DNA of 64,000 nt, taken from SCTM01 sp965279655 (lineage in GTDB: Bacteria; Pseudomonadota; Alphaproteobacteria; Rhodospirillales; Rhodospirillaceae). The notes under the pieces are model-generated. The model saw nothing but the letters and a program-made list of their open reading frames with translations, did not search any database and was not told where the DNA came from. The first letter of the stretch is position 1, and the number at the start of each line of letters is the position of its first letter. The stretch lies in contig OZ257255.1 in assembly GCA_965279655.1 (NCBI GenBank), positions 3,782,001 through 3,846,000 of the forward strand. Direction: 5' to 3'. This document shows, in pieces, positions 1 to 8,448 of the stretch. Both the position numbers and the translations under genes were made by a program.

Positions 1-89
1 CGGATGAATATCTGTTTGCCTTCGGCGGCGGAATCGGCGGCCACCGCCGGCGCGGCCCACAAAGCCGTGAAGATGAGAAGCGTGCGCAT
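1..89 (-). CDS. Cytochrome c-like secreted protein (N-terminal fragment)
   Basis: Only the first 29 codons are inside the window; the gene continues past base 1. The translation begins with a clear Sec signal peptide (MRTLLIFTALWAAPAVA, probable cut after AVA) followed by AAEGKQIFI. An EGKQIF-type segment just after a signal peptide is what precedes the CxxCH haem site in many small periplasmic c-type cytochromes, but the haem site itself lies outside the window. The start is 20 bases after the stop of the ThDP enzyme on the same strand, so the two probably share a transcript. The cytochrome assignment is inference from the signal peptide and one short motif. Confidence 0.5.
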   Translation of the reverse strand, partial: MRTLLIFTALWAAPAVAADSAAEGKQIFI

Positions 90-109
90 GACGTTATTTC
101 CCATGGGCC

Positions 110-1981
110 TCACCGCGGCTGACAAACGACATCGACGAGCGCGGGCATGCCCTGCTTCACCACCGCGACCGCGCGCTTGATCGCCGGGCCGACGGCCGCC
201 GGATCCGTGATCGGCCCCTCCGCCCACATGCCCATGGATTTCGCGAGCATCGCGTAGTCGATGTTCGGATCTGTGATGGTGGTGCCGATATGTGCGCGGT
301 CGACGCCGCGATTGTGCCAGTTGGCCATGCGCTGGATGTGCATGACTTCCTGATGATAGGCGCGATTGTTGTGCATCACCGACAAGAGCGGGATCTTGTG
401 ATGCACCGCCGTCCACAACGCGCCCGGCGCATACATCATATCGCCGTCGGTTTGGATGTTGACGGCAAAGCGCCCGGCGTCGCGGCAGCCAATCGCCGCG
501 CCGACCGCCGCCGCGAGGCCGTAACCGACACCGGCGCCGCCAGCGTGACCGATATGACGGTAGTGTTTGTCGAACGTCCACAGACGTCGCGGCCACCGCG
601 AGAGGTAGCCTTCGTTGGACACCAGCACCCAGTCTTCGTTCTTGATCTGCGCCCACACCTCAGCCGCCAAACGCGCAGTCGAAACCGGACTCGCATCCCA
701 GGCAATCGTTGCGCCCTCGCGTCCCGCGGCGCGTGACTTGGCGTAAGCTTCCGCGAGCTTGTCGCGGCGTTGTGCGATCGCGCCCTGCTGCGATTGCGAA
801 ATCTCGCCGCGCACCGCGGCGATGAACGCCGGCAGCGAGGTCTCGGCGTCGCCGGCGATGGCCAGGTCCACGGGCGCATAGCGTTGGAAGTCCTGGTAAT
901 TGGACTTCAAATAGAGATCGCCCGTGCCGAGGCTGATCACCTTCGTGCCCGCCTTGATCTTCGAGGAAACGTCGCGCGCCTCGTTGTCGATGTACTCGTT
1001 GATAAGGCCCCAGACGTCGGTGACTTCCATCGTCAGGATCACATCGGCGGCGCGGATCAGCGCGCCGCCGCGATCCGATTGATTCAGCGGATGCGTGTTG
1101 GGGAAATTCATGCGCCCGCCCTGGTCGATCACGGGCGCGCCCAGGGTTTCGGCGAAAGTGATGAGTTGCGCCATGCCTTCGGCGGTGCGCACCACGCGGT
1201 CGACGACAATCACAGGATTGGCCGCGCCCACAAGCAGCTTTGCCGCTTCGCGCAGCGCCATGTCATCGCCCTGCGGCGGACGAGTCGGCGACGCCTTCGG
1301 GACTTTCAGGGCTTCGGGGCCGGGCGCATGCATCTCCTGCAGATCGCCGTCGGCCACCAGGATCACCGGACCCATCGGCGGCGTCATGGCGATCTTGTGG
1401 GCGCGCACCAGCGATTCACCGAAGTGCTGAAGCGATGCGGGCTGGTCGTCCCACTTCACGAAATCGCGCACCATCGCCACGGGGTCTTGCGCCGTGTGCA
1501 GCCACTCGATGTTGGGGCGGCGCTTGGCCGCGTCCATGATGTTGCCGAGGATGCCGATCACGGGCGCGCGATCGCACCAATCGTTGTAGAGCGCCATGGC
1601 CGCGTGCTGCAGGCCGACTGTCGAATGCGCAAGGAACAGCATCGGCTTGCCGGTGACCTTGGCATAGCCGTGCGCCATGGCCACGGACGTTTCCTCGTGC
1701 ATGCACGTCAGAAACTCCGGGCGCGTATTGCCGCCGTAGTTCACAAGCGATTCTTGCAACCCCCGGAAGCTGGACCCGGGATTGGCGGCGACGTACTTGA
1801 TATCCAGGCTGCGAATGACGTCCACCATGTAATCCCCGCCGACCAGGCGCGTGGAAACGGTGGATTTGGAATCGGTGGATTTGGGCTCCGCCGCAGCGGC
1901 GGTTTGAACCATGGCCGGCGCCGCGGCGGCGGTGGCCATGAAGGTGCGGCGAGCGACGGTCGGTTTGGAATCTTCGGTCAT
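110..1981 (-). CDS. ThDP-dependent enzyme, acetolactate synthase-like, with Tat signal
   Basis: A 623-residue thiamine diphosphate enzyme of the acetolactate synthase / benzoylformate decarboxylase superfamily. The order is N-terminal PYR domain, with the cofactor-activating glutamate in HEETSVAMAHGYAK (about residues 95-108), then a central domain, then a C-terminal PP domain with the ThDP/Mg motif (DGDMMYAPG ... HNN). The first 35 residues contain ARRTFMATAAAAPAM and an Ala-rich stretch, which looks like a twin-arginine export signal. That is unusual because this family is normally cytoplasmic. Substrate cannot be told from sequence: carboligase, decarboxylase and oxidase members share these motifs. 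The cytochrome c-like gene follows at once, which would fit an electron-transfer partner in the periplasm (inference). Confidence 0.85.
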   Translation of the reverse strand: MTEDSKPTVARRTFMATAAAAPAMVQTAAAAEPKSTDSKSTVSTRLVGGDYMVDVIRSLDIKYVAANPGSSFRGLQESLVNYGGNTRPEFLTCMHEETSVAMAHGYAKVTGKPMLFLAHSTVGLQHAAMALYNDWCDRAPVIGILGNIMDAAKRRPNIEWLHTAQDPVAMVRDFVKWDDQPASLQHFGESLVRAHKIAMTPPMGPVILVADGDLQEMHAPGPEALKVPKASPTRPPQGDDMALREAAKLLVGAANPVIVVDRVVRTAEGMAQLITFAETLGAPVIDQGGRMNFPNTHPLNQSDRGGALIRAADVILTMEVTDVWGLINEYIDNEARDVSSKIKAGTKVISLGTGDLYLKSNYQDFQRYAPVDLAIAGDAETSLPAFIAAVRGEISQSQQGAIAQRRDKLAEAYAKSRAAGREGATIAWDASPVSTARLAAEVWAQIKNEDWVLVSNEGYLSRWPRRLWTFDKHYRHIGHAGGAGVGYGLAAAVGAAIGCRDAGRFAVNIQTDGDMMYAPGALWTAVHHKIPLLSVMHNNRAYHQEVMHIQRMANWHNRGVDRAHIGTTITDPNIDYAMLAKSMGMWAEGPITDPAAVGPAIKRAVAVVKQGMPALVDVVCQPR

Positions 1982-2105
1982 CTGAACCCCCGGGGTTGTC
2001 CCATCTTAACGGGGGACAGCTGCGAGGGAAGCCCGCAAGGCATAGTTGCAAAGGAACCGGCAGCGCCAAGCTGCGTTTGCGATTCGCTGGGAAAGACGAG
2101 AGACG

Positions 2106-2684
2106 ATGATTCGGCTGGGACGCGTTGCCGCATTTGTGATGATCGCCGTGATGGGCGTGACCGCGACGGCGAGCGCAGCGCAAAAGCGCATCAAGGCCAA
2201 GCCCGCGGAACCGGCCGTGGTGCAGCACGGCAAGGCGTCGTTCTACGCCAACAAATTCCACGGCAAGAAGACCGCCAGCGGCGAGCGGATGAATCAGAAC
2301 GAACTGACCGCCGCGTCAAAACTTCTGCCGCTCGGCAGCACCGCGACCGTCACCAATCTCGAGACCGGTCAGTCCGTCGATGTGAAGATCAATGACCGCG
2401 GCCCGTTCGTGCGAGGCCGCGTGATCGACCTCTCCAAGAGTGCCGCGGACGCCATCGATCTCGAGCACAAGGACGGCACGGCGCCGGTGAAGGTGGAGGC
2501 CAAACCGGAAGCGCAGCCCACGCCGGCGCTTGAGGAGAAAGTGAAGGAGGTTGCCGTCGCGCAAGCCGAGGCGAGGCGCGAGTCAAAGAAGCGTGCGGCG
2601 ATGCGCAAGCGCGCGGTGATGCCGGCTAAGGCCGCGAAGACGTCACCGAAAGCACCCCGTCAGGATGCGGGGCCGACCCTGTAA
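2106..2684 (+). CDS. rlpA: RlpA-like septal ring lytic transglycosylase
   Basis: Encodes 192 residues: a signal peptide (MIRLGRVAAFVMIAVMGVTATASA), then a double-psi beta-barrel domain with the family hallmarks GKASFYANKFHGKKTASGE, LPLGSTATVTNLETG and VKINDRGPFVRGRVIDLS. RlpA proteins cleave glycan strands lacking stem peptides during cell separation. The C-terminal 65 residues are Lys/Ala/Glu-rich, and no SPOR domain is present, so septal targeting must differ from E. coli RlpA. An in-frame start exists 60 bases upstream, but ATG at 2106 places the signal peptide at the N-terminus and follows a GAGAG ribosome site. The gene converges on a small gene across a terminator hairpin. Confidence 0.85.
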   Translation: MIRLGRVAAFVMIAVMGVTATASAAQKRIKAKPAEPAVVQHGKASFYANKFHGKKTASGERMNQNELTAASKLLPLGSTATVTNLETGQSVDVKINDRGPFVRGRVIDLSKSAADAIDLEHKDGTAPVKVEAKPEAQPTPALEEKVKEVAVAQAEARRESKKRAAMRKRAVMPAKAAKTSPKAPRQDAGPTL

Positions 2685-2693
2685 GAAAGAAAA

Positions 2694-2730
2694 GGGCGCC
2701 TCTGCCGCCGGGGGGAAGACGGCAGAGGCG
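2694..2730. terminator. Rho-independent terminator between convergent genes
   Basis: An 11-bp perfect stem, CGCCTCTGCCG (2697-2707) with CGGCAGAGGCG (2720-2730), has a 12-base loop. Read on the minus strand it is followed by CCCTTTTCTTTCTTA, a T-rich tract, so it should terminate the small minus-strand gene ending at 2741. It may also stop rlpA transcripts arriving from the other side. Confidence 0.8.
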
Positions 2731-2740
2731 ATCGATGGTC

Positions 2741-2968
2741 TTACTGCTGGCCGACCTGGGTGTTGTTGGCGGCAGAGGCCAAGAGAGCTTCCTTACGCGC
2801 CTTGTACTCTTTGGCCGACATTTCGCCGGCACCGTAGGCATTCATGAGCTTCTGAAGCTCTTTCTTCACTACGGTGGTTTGAGCCGCCGGCGCGTTTCCG
2901 GCCACGGCGGGCGACATCGCGGCGAACGGGAGAGCGGCGATCATGAGGGTCATCAGCGTGCGGGTCAT
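2741..2968 (-). CDS. Small secreted protein with SHOCT-like C-terminus
   Basis: Encodes 75 residues: a signal peptide (MTRTLMTLMIAALPFAAMSPAVAG) and a short helical tail, ELQKLMNAYGAGEMSAKEYK followed by ARKEALLAS. The tail resembles the SHOCT short C-terminal domain (a leucine-rich helix, a G-x-M/I-turn, then an E/K helix). SHOCT domains usually sit at the end of larger membrane or secreted proteins, so a free-standing exported copy is somewhat odd. The longer in-frame extension upstream has no signal-like features, so the ATG at 2968 is preferred. A strong terminator follows, which suggests a monocistronic gene. Function unknown. Confidence 0.65.
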   Translation of the reverse strand: MTRTLMTLMIAALPFAAMSPAVAGNAPAAQTTVVKKELQKLMNAYGAGEMSAKEYKARKEALLASAANNTQVGQQ

Positions 2969-3104
2969 GGCATAATTCCTATCTAGTGGGGCGCCGGGGG
3001 GAGGCGCGGGTGCATCCTGTAGTCGAAGAGAGATACGGAGCTTTGCGGCGTTTGGTTCAGTCGCATTCGAAGATTCAAATGCCGCCATCCCCCGGGGCGT
3101 TCCG

Positions 3105-3788
3105 ATGACCCTACGGATCGTGGGTATTATTCTGGTCGTGTTACTGGGGATTCCACTCGCGCTGGTGGCGCTCTATCGGGTGATTTCGCCGCCGCTCACG
3201 CCGCTGATGGCCATGCGCACCTTGGGTTATGAGGCGACCCCGAAGCTGCCGCCGCCAGCGGGCTGGCGCTATCAGTGGGTGCCGCTGGAGCGCATCGCCG
3301 CGAGCCTGCCGCGAGCGGTGATCGCGGCGGAGGACACCACGTTCTGCACGCATGCGGGGTTCGATCGCGAAGCCTTCAATCGCGCGTGGGAAAAGTATCA
3401 GGCCGGCGAACCGACCCGGGGCGGATCCACGATCACGCAGCAGACCGCGAAGAACGCATTCCTCTGGCCGGGACGCAGCGCCGTGCGCAAGGCCGTCGAG
3501 GCCGCGCTGACGCCGGCGATCGAATTGATCTGGGGCAAGCGCCGGATCATGGAGGTCTATCTCAATATCGTGGAGTGGGCCCCGGGCGTGTACGGCGCCG
3601 AGGCGGCCGCGCAGCACCACTTCCACAAAAGCGCGCAGAGCCTGACGCCGATGGAATCAGCGCTGCTCGCCTCCGTGCTGCCGAGCCCGCGCACCTGGTC
3701 GGCGTCCAACCCCGGCCCGTACGTGCAATCGCGCGTCGGCACGGTCGCGGCGCGCGCGGCGCAAGTCTCCGCCGCCTGCGTCAGGTAG
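3105..3788 (+). CDS. mtgA: Monofunctional biosynthetic peptidoglycan transglycosylase
   Basis: Encodes 227 residues of glycosyltransferase family 51, which polymerises lipid II into glycan strands at the outer face of the inner membrane. A single N-terminal membrane anchor (residues 5-28) precedes the GT51 domain. Catalytic Glu76 lies in AVIAAEDTTFCTHAGFD. GGSTITQQTAKNAFLW, GRSAVRKAVEAALTPAIEL, KRRIMEVYLNIVEWAPGVYG and ESALLASVLPSP follow in family order. No transpeptidase domain is present, and the length matches MtgA rather than a bifunctional PBP. Confidence 0.95.
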   Translation: MTLRIVGIILVVLLGIPLALVALYRVISPPLTPLMAMRTLGYEATPKLPPPAGWRYQWVPLERIAASLPRAVIAAEDTTFCTHAGFDREAFNRAWEKYQAGEPTRGGSTITQQTAKNAFLWPGRSAVRKAVEAALTPAIELIWGKRRIMEVYLNIVEWAPGVYGAEAAAQHHFHKSAQSLTPMESALLASVLPSPRTWSASNPGPYVQSRVGTVAARAAQVSAACVR

Positions 3789-3818
3789 CGCCCGCTTATT
3801 AGAAAGTTCGATCGCGAT

Positions 3819-4610
3819 CTAGATCACGATCGATGCGACTTCGTTCTCGAGCACGCGCATGATCGAGAGCGCGGCCATGTGCGAGGTCTTAGGGTTGTCC
3901 GGCGACGGATTGGCGTTGATCTCGAGGATCAACTTGCCGAACGCGCCTTCCGCTTCCAGGTGATGCACGTTCTGGGTCACGTTCGGGTCGGCGACCAGCG
4001 TGATCGTCGTACGCTCGAAACCCAGCCCCGCCAGCGCCGCCGTGGCGGCCACGTTGGCGTTCTTGGGGAACGCGAGTGCGGCCTCGCGTGCGTTGCCGGA
4101 GAAGATCACCGTCGGCGTCGTGATCGCGCCGAGATCATGAGACTTCTCAGCCGGCGTGCCGCTCCAGGCCTTCGGCGGCTTGGACGACTTGAGCGTCACC
4201 TTCTCCAAACCGGCGAGCTTGCCGGCCGCGAGTGAATCCACCCCCGGCAGAGCCCCCGCCGGCAGCTTCAGCTGGCCCGTGGAGCGCTTGGCCGCGGCGC
4301 TCACTTCGTTCCAGAGGGCTTCATCGGCAAGGCTTCCGGTGGAGACGAGGATCAGATCGAAGCCGTCGTCGAGGATGGCGGCGGCGAAAGCCTTCACCGC
4401 GCCGTGGCCGGCGCACTCCACGATCAATTCGGGCCGGAGCTTCTTCAAGGCCGTCCAATCCTGGACGATGGGATGCGTGCCGACGGAGACCGTATCGCTG
4501 GGCAGGCCGATGGCGCCCACCACCGCGAACCTGTCGCCGCGTTCGGCGCAGAAAGTGGTGACGAGCTTGGCGATGGCGCCGTTGCCGATCAGTCCGATCT
4601 TCAAAGTCAT
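3819..4610 (-). CDS. nadX: L-aspartate dehydrogenase
   Basis: Encodes 263 residues with an N-terminal Rossmann motif (IGLIGNGAIAKLV, GxGxxA/G type). C-terminal blocks match NAD(P)-dependent aspartate dehydrogenase: LPAGALPGVDSLAAGKLAGL, SGNAREAALAFPKNANVAAT, and VTQNVHHLEAEGAFG with the conserved histidine region. The enzyme oxidises aspartate to iminoaspartate/oxaloacetate and in some bacteria replaces NadB in NAD synthesis. No nadA or nadC is nearby, so the pathway role is uncertain. The ATG at 4610 puts the Rossmann strand at the N-terminus; a 19-codon upstream extension is in frame but unlikely. Confidence 0.85.
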   Translation of the reverse strand: MTLKIGLIGNGAIAKLVTTFCAERGDRFAVVGAIGLPSDTVSVGTHPIVQDWTALKKLRPELIVECAGHGAVKAFAAAILDDGFDLILVSTGSLADEALWNEVSAAAKRSTGQLKLPAGALPGVDSLAAGKLAGLEKVTLKSSKPPKAWSGTPAEKSHDLGAITTPTVIFSGNAREAALAFPKNANVAATAALAGLGFERTTITLVADPNVTQNVHHLEAEGAFGKLILEINANPSPDNPKTSHMAALSIMRVLENEVASIVI

Positions 4611-4749
4611 GATTCTGTCGCTCTCAAACCTGGGCCCCATCCCCGGGGGACCGCTGCGTAGACCCATTTAGACCCAGGCGCAAGGCCGTGGACGTTGCGC
4701 CGCTGATGGCTAAGATAGCGCCCTTACGACAAGCGCCAGGGAGGATTTC

Positions 4750-5622
4750 ATGCCGGCGAGAGTTGCACGGGCCGTCACCGCGCGGGCGCAGGCGCGCAAG
4801 CCAGCTTCGGCACGCGCCGCGGGAACGAAGGCGCTGGGCCGCGTCGCGCCGCGCAAGAAGGCCAAGGCGAAAGCCGGCAAGAACCGCATGAAGCTGTTCT
4901 ACACGCCGATCCACGGCTTCATTCACAAGGCGCTGGTGGTCGCCCATGAAGCTGGTGTGATCGACAAGATCGACTTCGTGCCGATCTATCCCGTGCGCGA
5001 CGGTTATTCCATCGCCGCCATCAACCCGCTGCACAAGGTGCCGACCCTGGCGCTGGCCGACGGTACGGTGCTGTACGGCAGCCAGGTGGTCGTCGAGTAT
5101 TTGGACAGCCTGTCGAAGAAGAAAAAGCTTTATCCCCGCGGCGGACCCAAGCGTTGGGATGCGCTGCGCCGGTTGGCGCTGGCGGACACGACGTTCGAGA
5201 GCACCGTAAATCTAGCGCTGGAAAAGCTCGAGCAGCCGTATCGTCCGGAAGTGTTCAAATGGTACTGGCCGAAGATCGAGCGCGCGCTGAACCAGATGGA
5301 GGCGGACGCCGCCGTCACCAAGGGCTTCGACATCGGCCACGCGTCGATGCTTCACGCGCTAAGCTATCTCGACCGACAGGTCGGCAAAGGCCTGCCCGCG
5401 CCCGTTCCCAAGAACTACGACTGGCGTGAAGGCCGCCCGCGTCTGAAGGCGTGGTGGGACAAGGCGGTGAAACGCCCGTCCGTGGTCGCCCACTTCAACA
5501 AGGATTATATCGGCGACGACAGCGCGGAGTTCGCGCAAGGCCACGTCGCCGACGTGTTGCGCGCGCAGGGCAAGAGAACCGGCAAGCGTACGCCGCAGCC
5601 GGTGGATCGCCACTTCGGTTAA
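4750..5622 (+). CDS. Glutathione S-transferase with basic N-terminal extension
   Basis: Encodes 290 residues. From Met47 onward this is a GST: a thioredoxin-like N-domain (MKLFYTPIHGFIHKALVVAH, then NPLHKVPTLALADGTVLYGS with the cis-Pro and GS-type glutathione contact) and an all-helical C-domain. Residues 1-46 are an Ala/Arg/Lys-rich, low-complexity basic extension not usual in GSTs. The upstream start at 4750 is preferred because a strong GGGAGG site sits just before it, whereas Met47 has no good ribosome site. Substrate is unknown. Confidence 0.85.
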   Translation: MPARVARAVTARAQARKPASARAAGTKALGRVAPRKKAKAKAGKNRMKLFYTPIHGFIHKALVVAHEAGVIDKIDFVPIYPVRDGYSIAAINPLHKVPTLALADGTVLYGSQVVVEYLDSLSKKKKLYPRGGPKRWDALRRLALADTTFESTVNLALEKLEQPYRPEVFKWYWPKIERALNQMEADAAVTKGFDIGHASMLHALSYLDRQVGKGLPAPVPKNYDWREGRPRLKAWWDKAVKRPSVVAHFNKDYIGDDSAEFAQGHVADVLRAQGKRTGKRTPQPVDRHFG

Positions 5623-5639
5623 GGACGACCGCGCCGAGA

Positions 5640-7703
5640 CTACTGCGCAACGAGGGCGCACACCGCCGTCATGTCGAGGGTGTCGGTGGCGACCTTGTTG
5701 GTCATGCGATACGCCAGGGTGCCGTTGAAGGACGAGTCCAGCCGGATGTTGTAGTGGAACTGGCTGGGGCCCGGCGTATAGCCGATCCCGGCTTCGATTT
5801 GACCGATCGAGCGGATCACTTCGGCGTTGGGCGGGATCGATCCGGTGGAATAGCTCCCGAGCTTCGTACCTGTCACGGCATCGTACACGCCGAGGAACAC
5901 CGTGTTGCTGGTGGTGCCCGTGTTGTGAATCACGATCGACGGCGGATAGCCATACACCAGCGTGGAGGTATGCACGCTGATCAGCCGGGTCGGATCGTTG
6001 GTGATTTTGGTGTCGCACATGGTGAGGTTGCTGAGGTTGCCCTCCACATTGCGCCAGACGACGTGCTGGAAGAGCCCGTTGAAATGCGGGCGGATCGACG
6101 CGACGTAAAATCCGCGCTTCTGGATGGTGCCGCCGGTGGCCTCGCCCTCGATCGTGCGGATGTCCACCTGGAGTGTCGCGTTTGGCGGAACGGACGGGCT
6201 GGTCCACGAGGCCATGAGGGCGCCGTCGTCGGGGTTCGCCAAGGTGACGTCCACCGTGTTCGCGCTCACACCCGTGTTGTGGAAGCGCAAGAACGAGAGA
6301 TTCCCGGAGCCGCTGGAATCGTAGATGCCCGACACGCGCAAGCCCGATACGGAGTTGCTGCTGGCGGTGCTGCCGCTGCTGTCGCTCGCCGGCGTCCAGG
6401 ACGCCCAGCCGGTGACGAGGCTTTGATTGTTGGTGCTGTACCAGGGACCGCCGGCGCGATCGTCTAGATCGTCGCCGTAGGACAGGATGCCGATCAGGCG
6501 GTTGTCGGAGCCGTAGAACGGACTGCCGCTCTGCCCGCCGGTGGCGTCGATGCGATATTCCTTGACGCCGTAGGAGCGCTGAGACGCGGTGGAGCGGTCG
6601 GCGCCGGAGGAATACCACTGACCTTCGGTGTAGGTGCCGCCGTCGTTCGCCGCGCCGGGCCCGGTGTAGGCCGGATAGCCGACATTGTAGCCGGTGGCGT
6701 TGGTGCCGTTGAACGTGATCGGCATGAATGTCGACGTGCTGGTGAAGGGTGTCGCGAACTCGATCGCCGCGAGATCGTATTGGTAGTCGCTAGTGACGTG
6801 GGATTCCGGCCCCGAGATCTGCGTCCAGCGGCTGGTGGTGCGCACCCAGCGGATATCGCTCTTGCCGCCGTAGGGGCGCAATGTCGGCGACGAGGAACTC
6901 GCTTCGTTCTGCGCCGGATAGAACGTTGCAGAACTGATGTATCCGCCGCGATCGTTGTTGTGCACGCAGTGGCCGGCGGTGAGCACCACATAGGGACTCA
7001 CCAGAACGCCGGAGCAGCGAAAGGTCCCGCCGTTGGGGTACCTGACGCTGAGGTAGCCGACCGTGTTGTAGGGATAGGACTGCGATGTGGTGGTGCTGAT
7101 GCGTGCGCGGTCGTCAACACCATCGGTGAGTTGGCGTTCCACACCTTCCGCGTTGCGCTCGACAGCGGCGTCCAGAAGCGCCTGCACGGCGGAGGACGCG
7201 TTGGTAGAAGAGGAGGCCTGCGGGCCGCCGTCGTAGCGCCGTGAGGCCGGCGACATGGCGTCCGGATCGAAGCTTTGGCTGCGCTCGACACCGGCGGCGG
7301 GCTCCGTCGCCTTGGGCAGCGGCATCGCCGGCGCATCGCGGAATTTGCCGTCGGAGGTCGCCGGTGTGTCGGACTTCGCGCGCTCGACGTTGCTCGACGG
7401 CGTTGGTGCGCCGACGCGGGCGCCGGCCGTCAGGAGATCTTTCGCCGCCGCCGCCGACAAGGCGCCGGGATTGGGACGCGTGCGCTGGAGACAGACGATG
7501 CGCAGCGTCTCGTCGCGAGTGATGTATTCGTCCCACTCGACGAACTGGCCTTCGACGTACTGCAGCACATGGCGGGCGATGAGTGCGGATGTGCCGTCAC
7601 CGACGCGGGCGCAGTCGTACGCGCCGAGATCCGGGGACGGGACCTGCGCCACGGCTGGCGCGGAGAGCAGAACGGTCGCAGCGAGCGCAAGCTTCCAGCG
7701 CAT
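5640..7703 (-). CDS. Secreted trypsin-like serine protease with duplicated C-terminal domain
   Basis: Encodes 687 residues. A signal peptide (1-20) is followed by a linker or propeptide region (about 21-205), then a chymotrypsin-fold S1 protease domain. The triad is His245 (VVLTAGHCVHN), Asp310 (YDLAAIEF) and Ser392 (GGQSGSPFYG), resembling bacterial V8/glutamyl-type endopeptidases. Residues about 451-563 and 571-682 are two divergent copies of one domain: both carry HNTG...NTV, (V/I)PPNA, a following IE, and a late FNG...C. The duplicated modules may bind substrate or surface. An AAGGGGG ribosome site precedes the ATG. The protein should be exported and probably self-processed (inference). 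Confidence 0.88.
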   Translation of the reverse strand: MRWKLALAATVLLSAPAVAQVPSPDLGAYDCARVGDGTSALIARHVLQYVEGQFVEWDEYITRDETLRIVCLQRTRPNPGALSAAAAKDLLTAGARVGAPTPSSNVERAKSDTPATSDGKFRDAPAMPLPKATEPAAGVERSQSFDPDAMSPASRRYDGGPQASSSTNASSAVQALLDAAVERNAEGVERQLTDGVDDRARISTTTSQSYPYNTVGYLSVRYPNGGTFRCSGVLVSPYVVLTAGHCVHNNDRGGYISSATFYPAQNEASSSSPTLRPYGGKSDIRWVRTTSRWTQISGPESHVTSDYQYDLAAIEFATPFTSTSTFMPITFNGTNATGYNVGYPAYTGPGAANDGGTYTEGQWYSSGADRSTASQRSYGVKEYRIDATGGQSGSPFYGSDNRLIGILSYGDDLDDRAGGPWYSTNNQSLVTGWASWTPASDSSGSTASSNSVSGLRVSGIYDSSGSGNLSFLRFHNTGVSANTVDVTLANPDDGALMASWTSPSVPPNATLQVDIRTIEGEATGGTIQKRGFYVASIRPHFNGLFQHVVWRNVEGNLSNLTMCDTKITNDPTRLISVHTSTLVYGYPPSIVIHNTGTTSNTVFLGVYDAVTGTKLGSYSTGSIPPNAEVIRSIGQIEAGIGYTPGPSQFHYNIRLDSSFNGTLAYRMTNKVATDTLDMTAVCALVAQ

Positions 7704-7844
7704 CCAACCCCCTTGGCGGTTCCTGCCCGGCCGCTTTCAGCGGCGAGCGTGTGGGTAATTTCCCCACAAAACCCGTATCAGTGCAAGCATTCTACTGTAA
7801 CCGCAACTATTGGGCGGAATTTTGGCGCCTAGACGGAAGTATGA

Positions 7845-8435
7845 TCAGGCCCGTTGCGCCAGCCTTGCGGCCACGTGATCCAGCCGGTCCGCGCCCCAGA
7901 AGGGTTCCCCGTCGACCACCATGAACGGCGCGCCGATCATGCCGTCGGCTTGCGCGTCCGGCAGCGACGCGATCACGGCGGCTTTGGCGGCCGCATCGGC
8001 GCCGGCAGTTGCGATCTCAGCCGCGGACATCTCTGGAAAGAACGCGCCGATCTCCTCCGGCGTTGCCACGGACTTGCCGTGACCGAACACCGCGCTGCTG
8101 ATCGCGCGTGCGTAAGCATGGGATTTCTGTTCGTCCCGCGCCTTCAAATACCAGAAGACGACGCGCGCGAGTTTCACGTCCGGCGGGAACGGGTTGGGCA
8201 TCTTGCACGGCAAGCCGGCGAAGGCGCAGGAGCGCGGGAAGTCGATTTTCAAATAGTCGAACTTCTTCGGGACCATCGGCGGCGGCGTGACGCCTTGGGC
8301 CTGGAACACGTGGCCGAGGGACACCGCGCGCCAGTCGACGGCGCGGCCATAGCGCGCGGCAAGGTCGTCGATCTTCTGGATCGCGATGTAGGAGAAGGTG
8401 GAGGTGAAGTCGAAGTAGAAGCGGATCGGGGTCAT
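7845..8435 (-). CDS. DsbA-family 2-hydroxychromene-2-carboxylate isomerase-like protein
   Basis: Encodes 196 residues of the thioredoxin-fold GST-kappa/HCCA isomerase family: YFDFTSTFSYIAIQKID with the conserved serine near the N-terminus, and GAPFMVVDGEPFWGADRLD near the C-terminus. There is no CxxC. Known members isomerise hydroxychromene carboxylates in naphthalene breakdown, but many paralogues have unknown substrates. It lies 13 bases after coxM on the same strand, so it is probably the last gene of the cox transcript. The ATG at 8435 follows GAGGG at normal spacing; the 12-codon upstream extension overlaps coxM and is not favoured. Confidence 0.8.
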   Translation of the reverse strand: MTPIRFYFDFTSTFSYIAIQKIDDLAARYGRAVDWRAVSLGHVFQAQGVTPPPMVPKKFDYLKIDFPRSCAFAGLPCKMPNPFPPDVKLARVVFWYLKARDEQKSHAYARAISSAVFGHGKSVATPEEIGAFFPEMSAAEIATAGADAAAKAAVIASLPDAQADGMIGAPFMVVDGEPFWGADRLDHVAARLAQRA

Positions 8436-8448
8436 GATCCGCAATCCC

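Noticed and set aside
7730..7744. GCCGCT/AGCGGC hairpin upstream of the protease
   Set aside because: Only six base pairs with a three-base loop and no T tract; such short G+C stems are frequent here.
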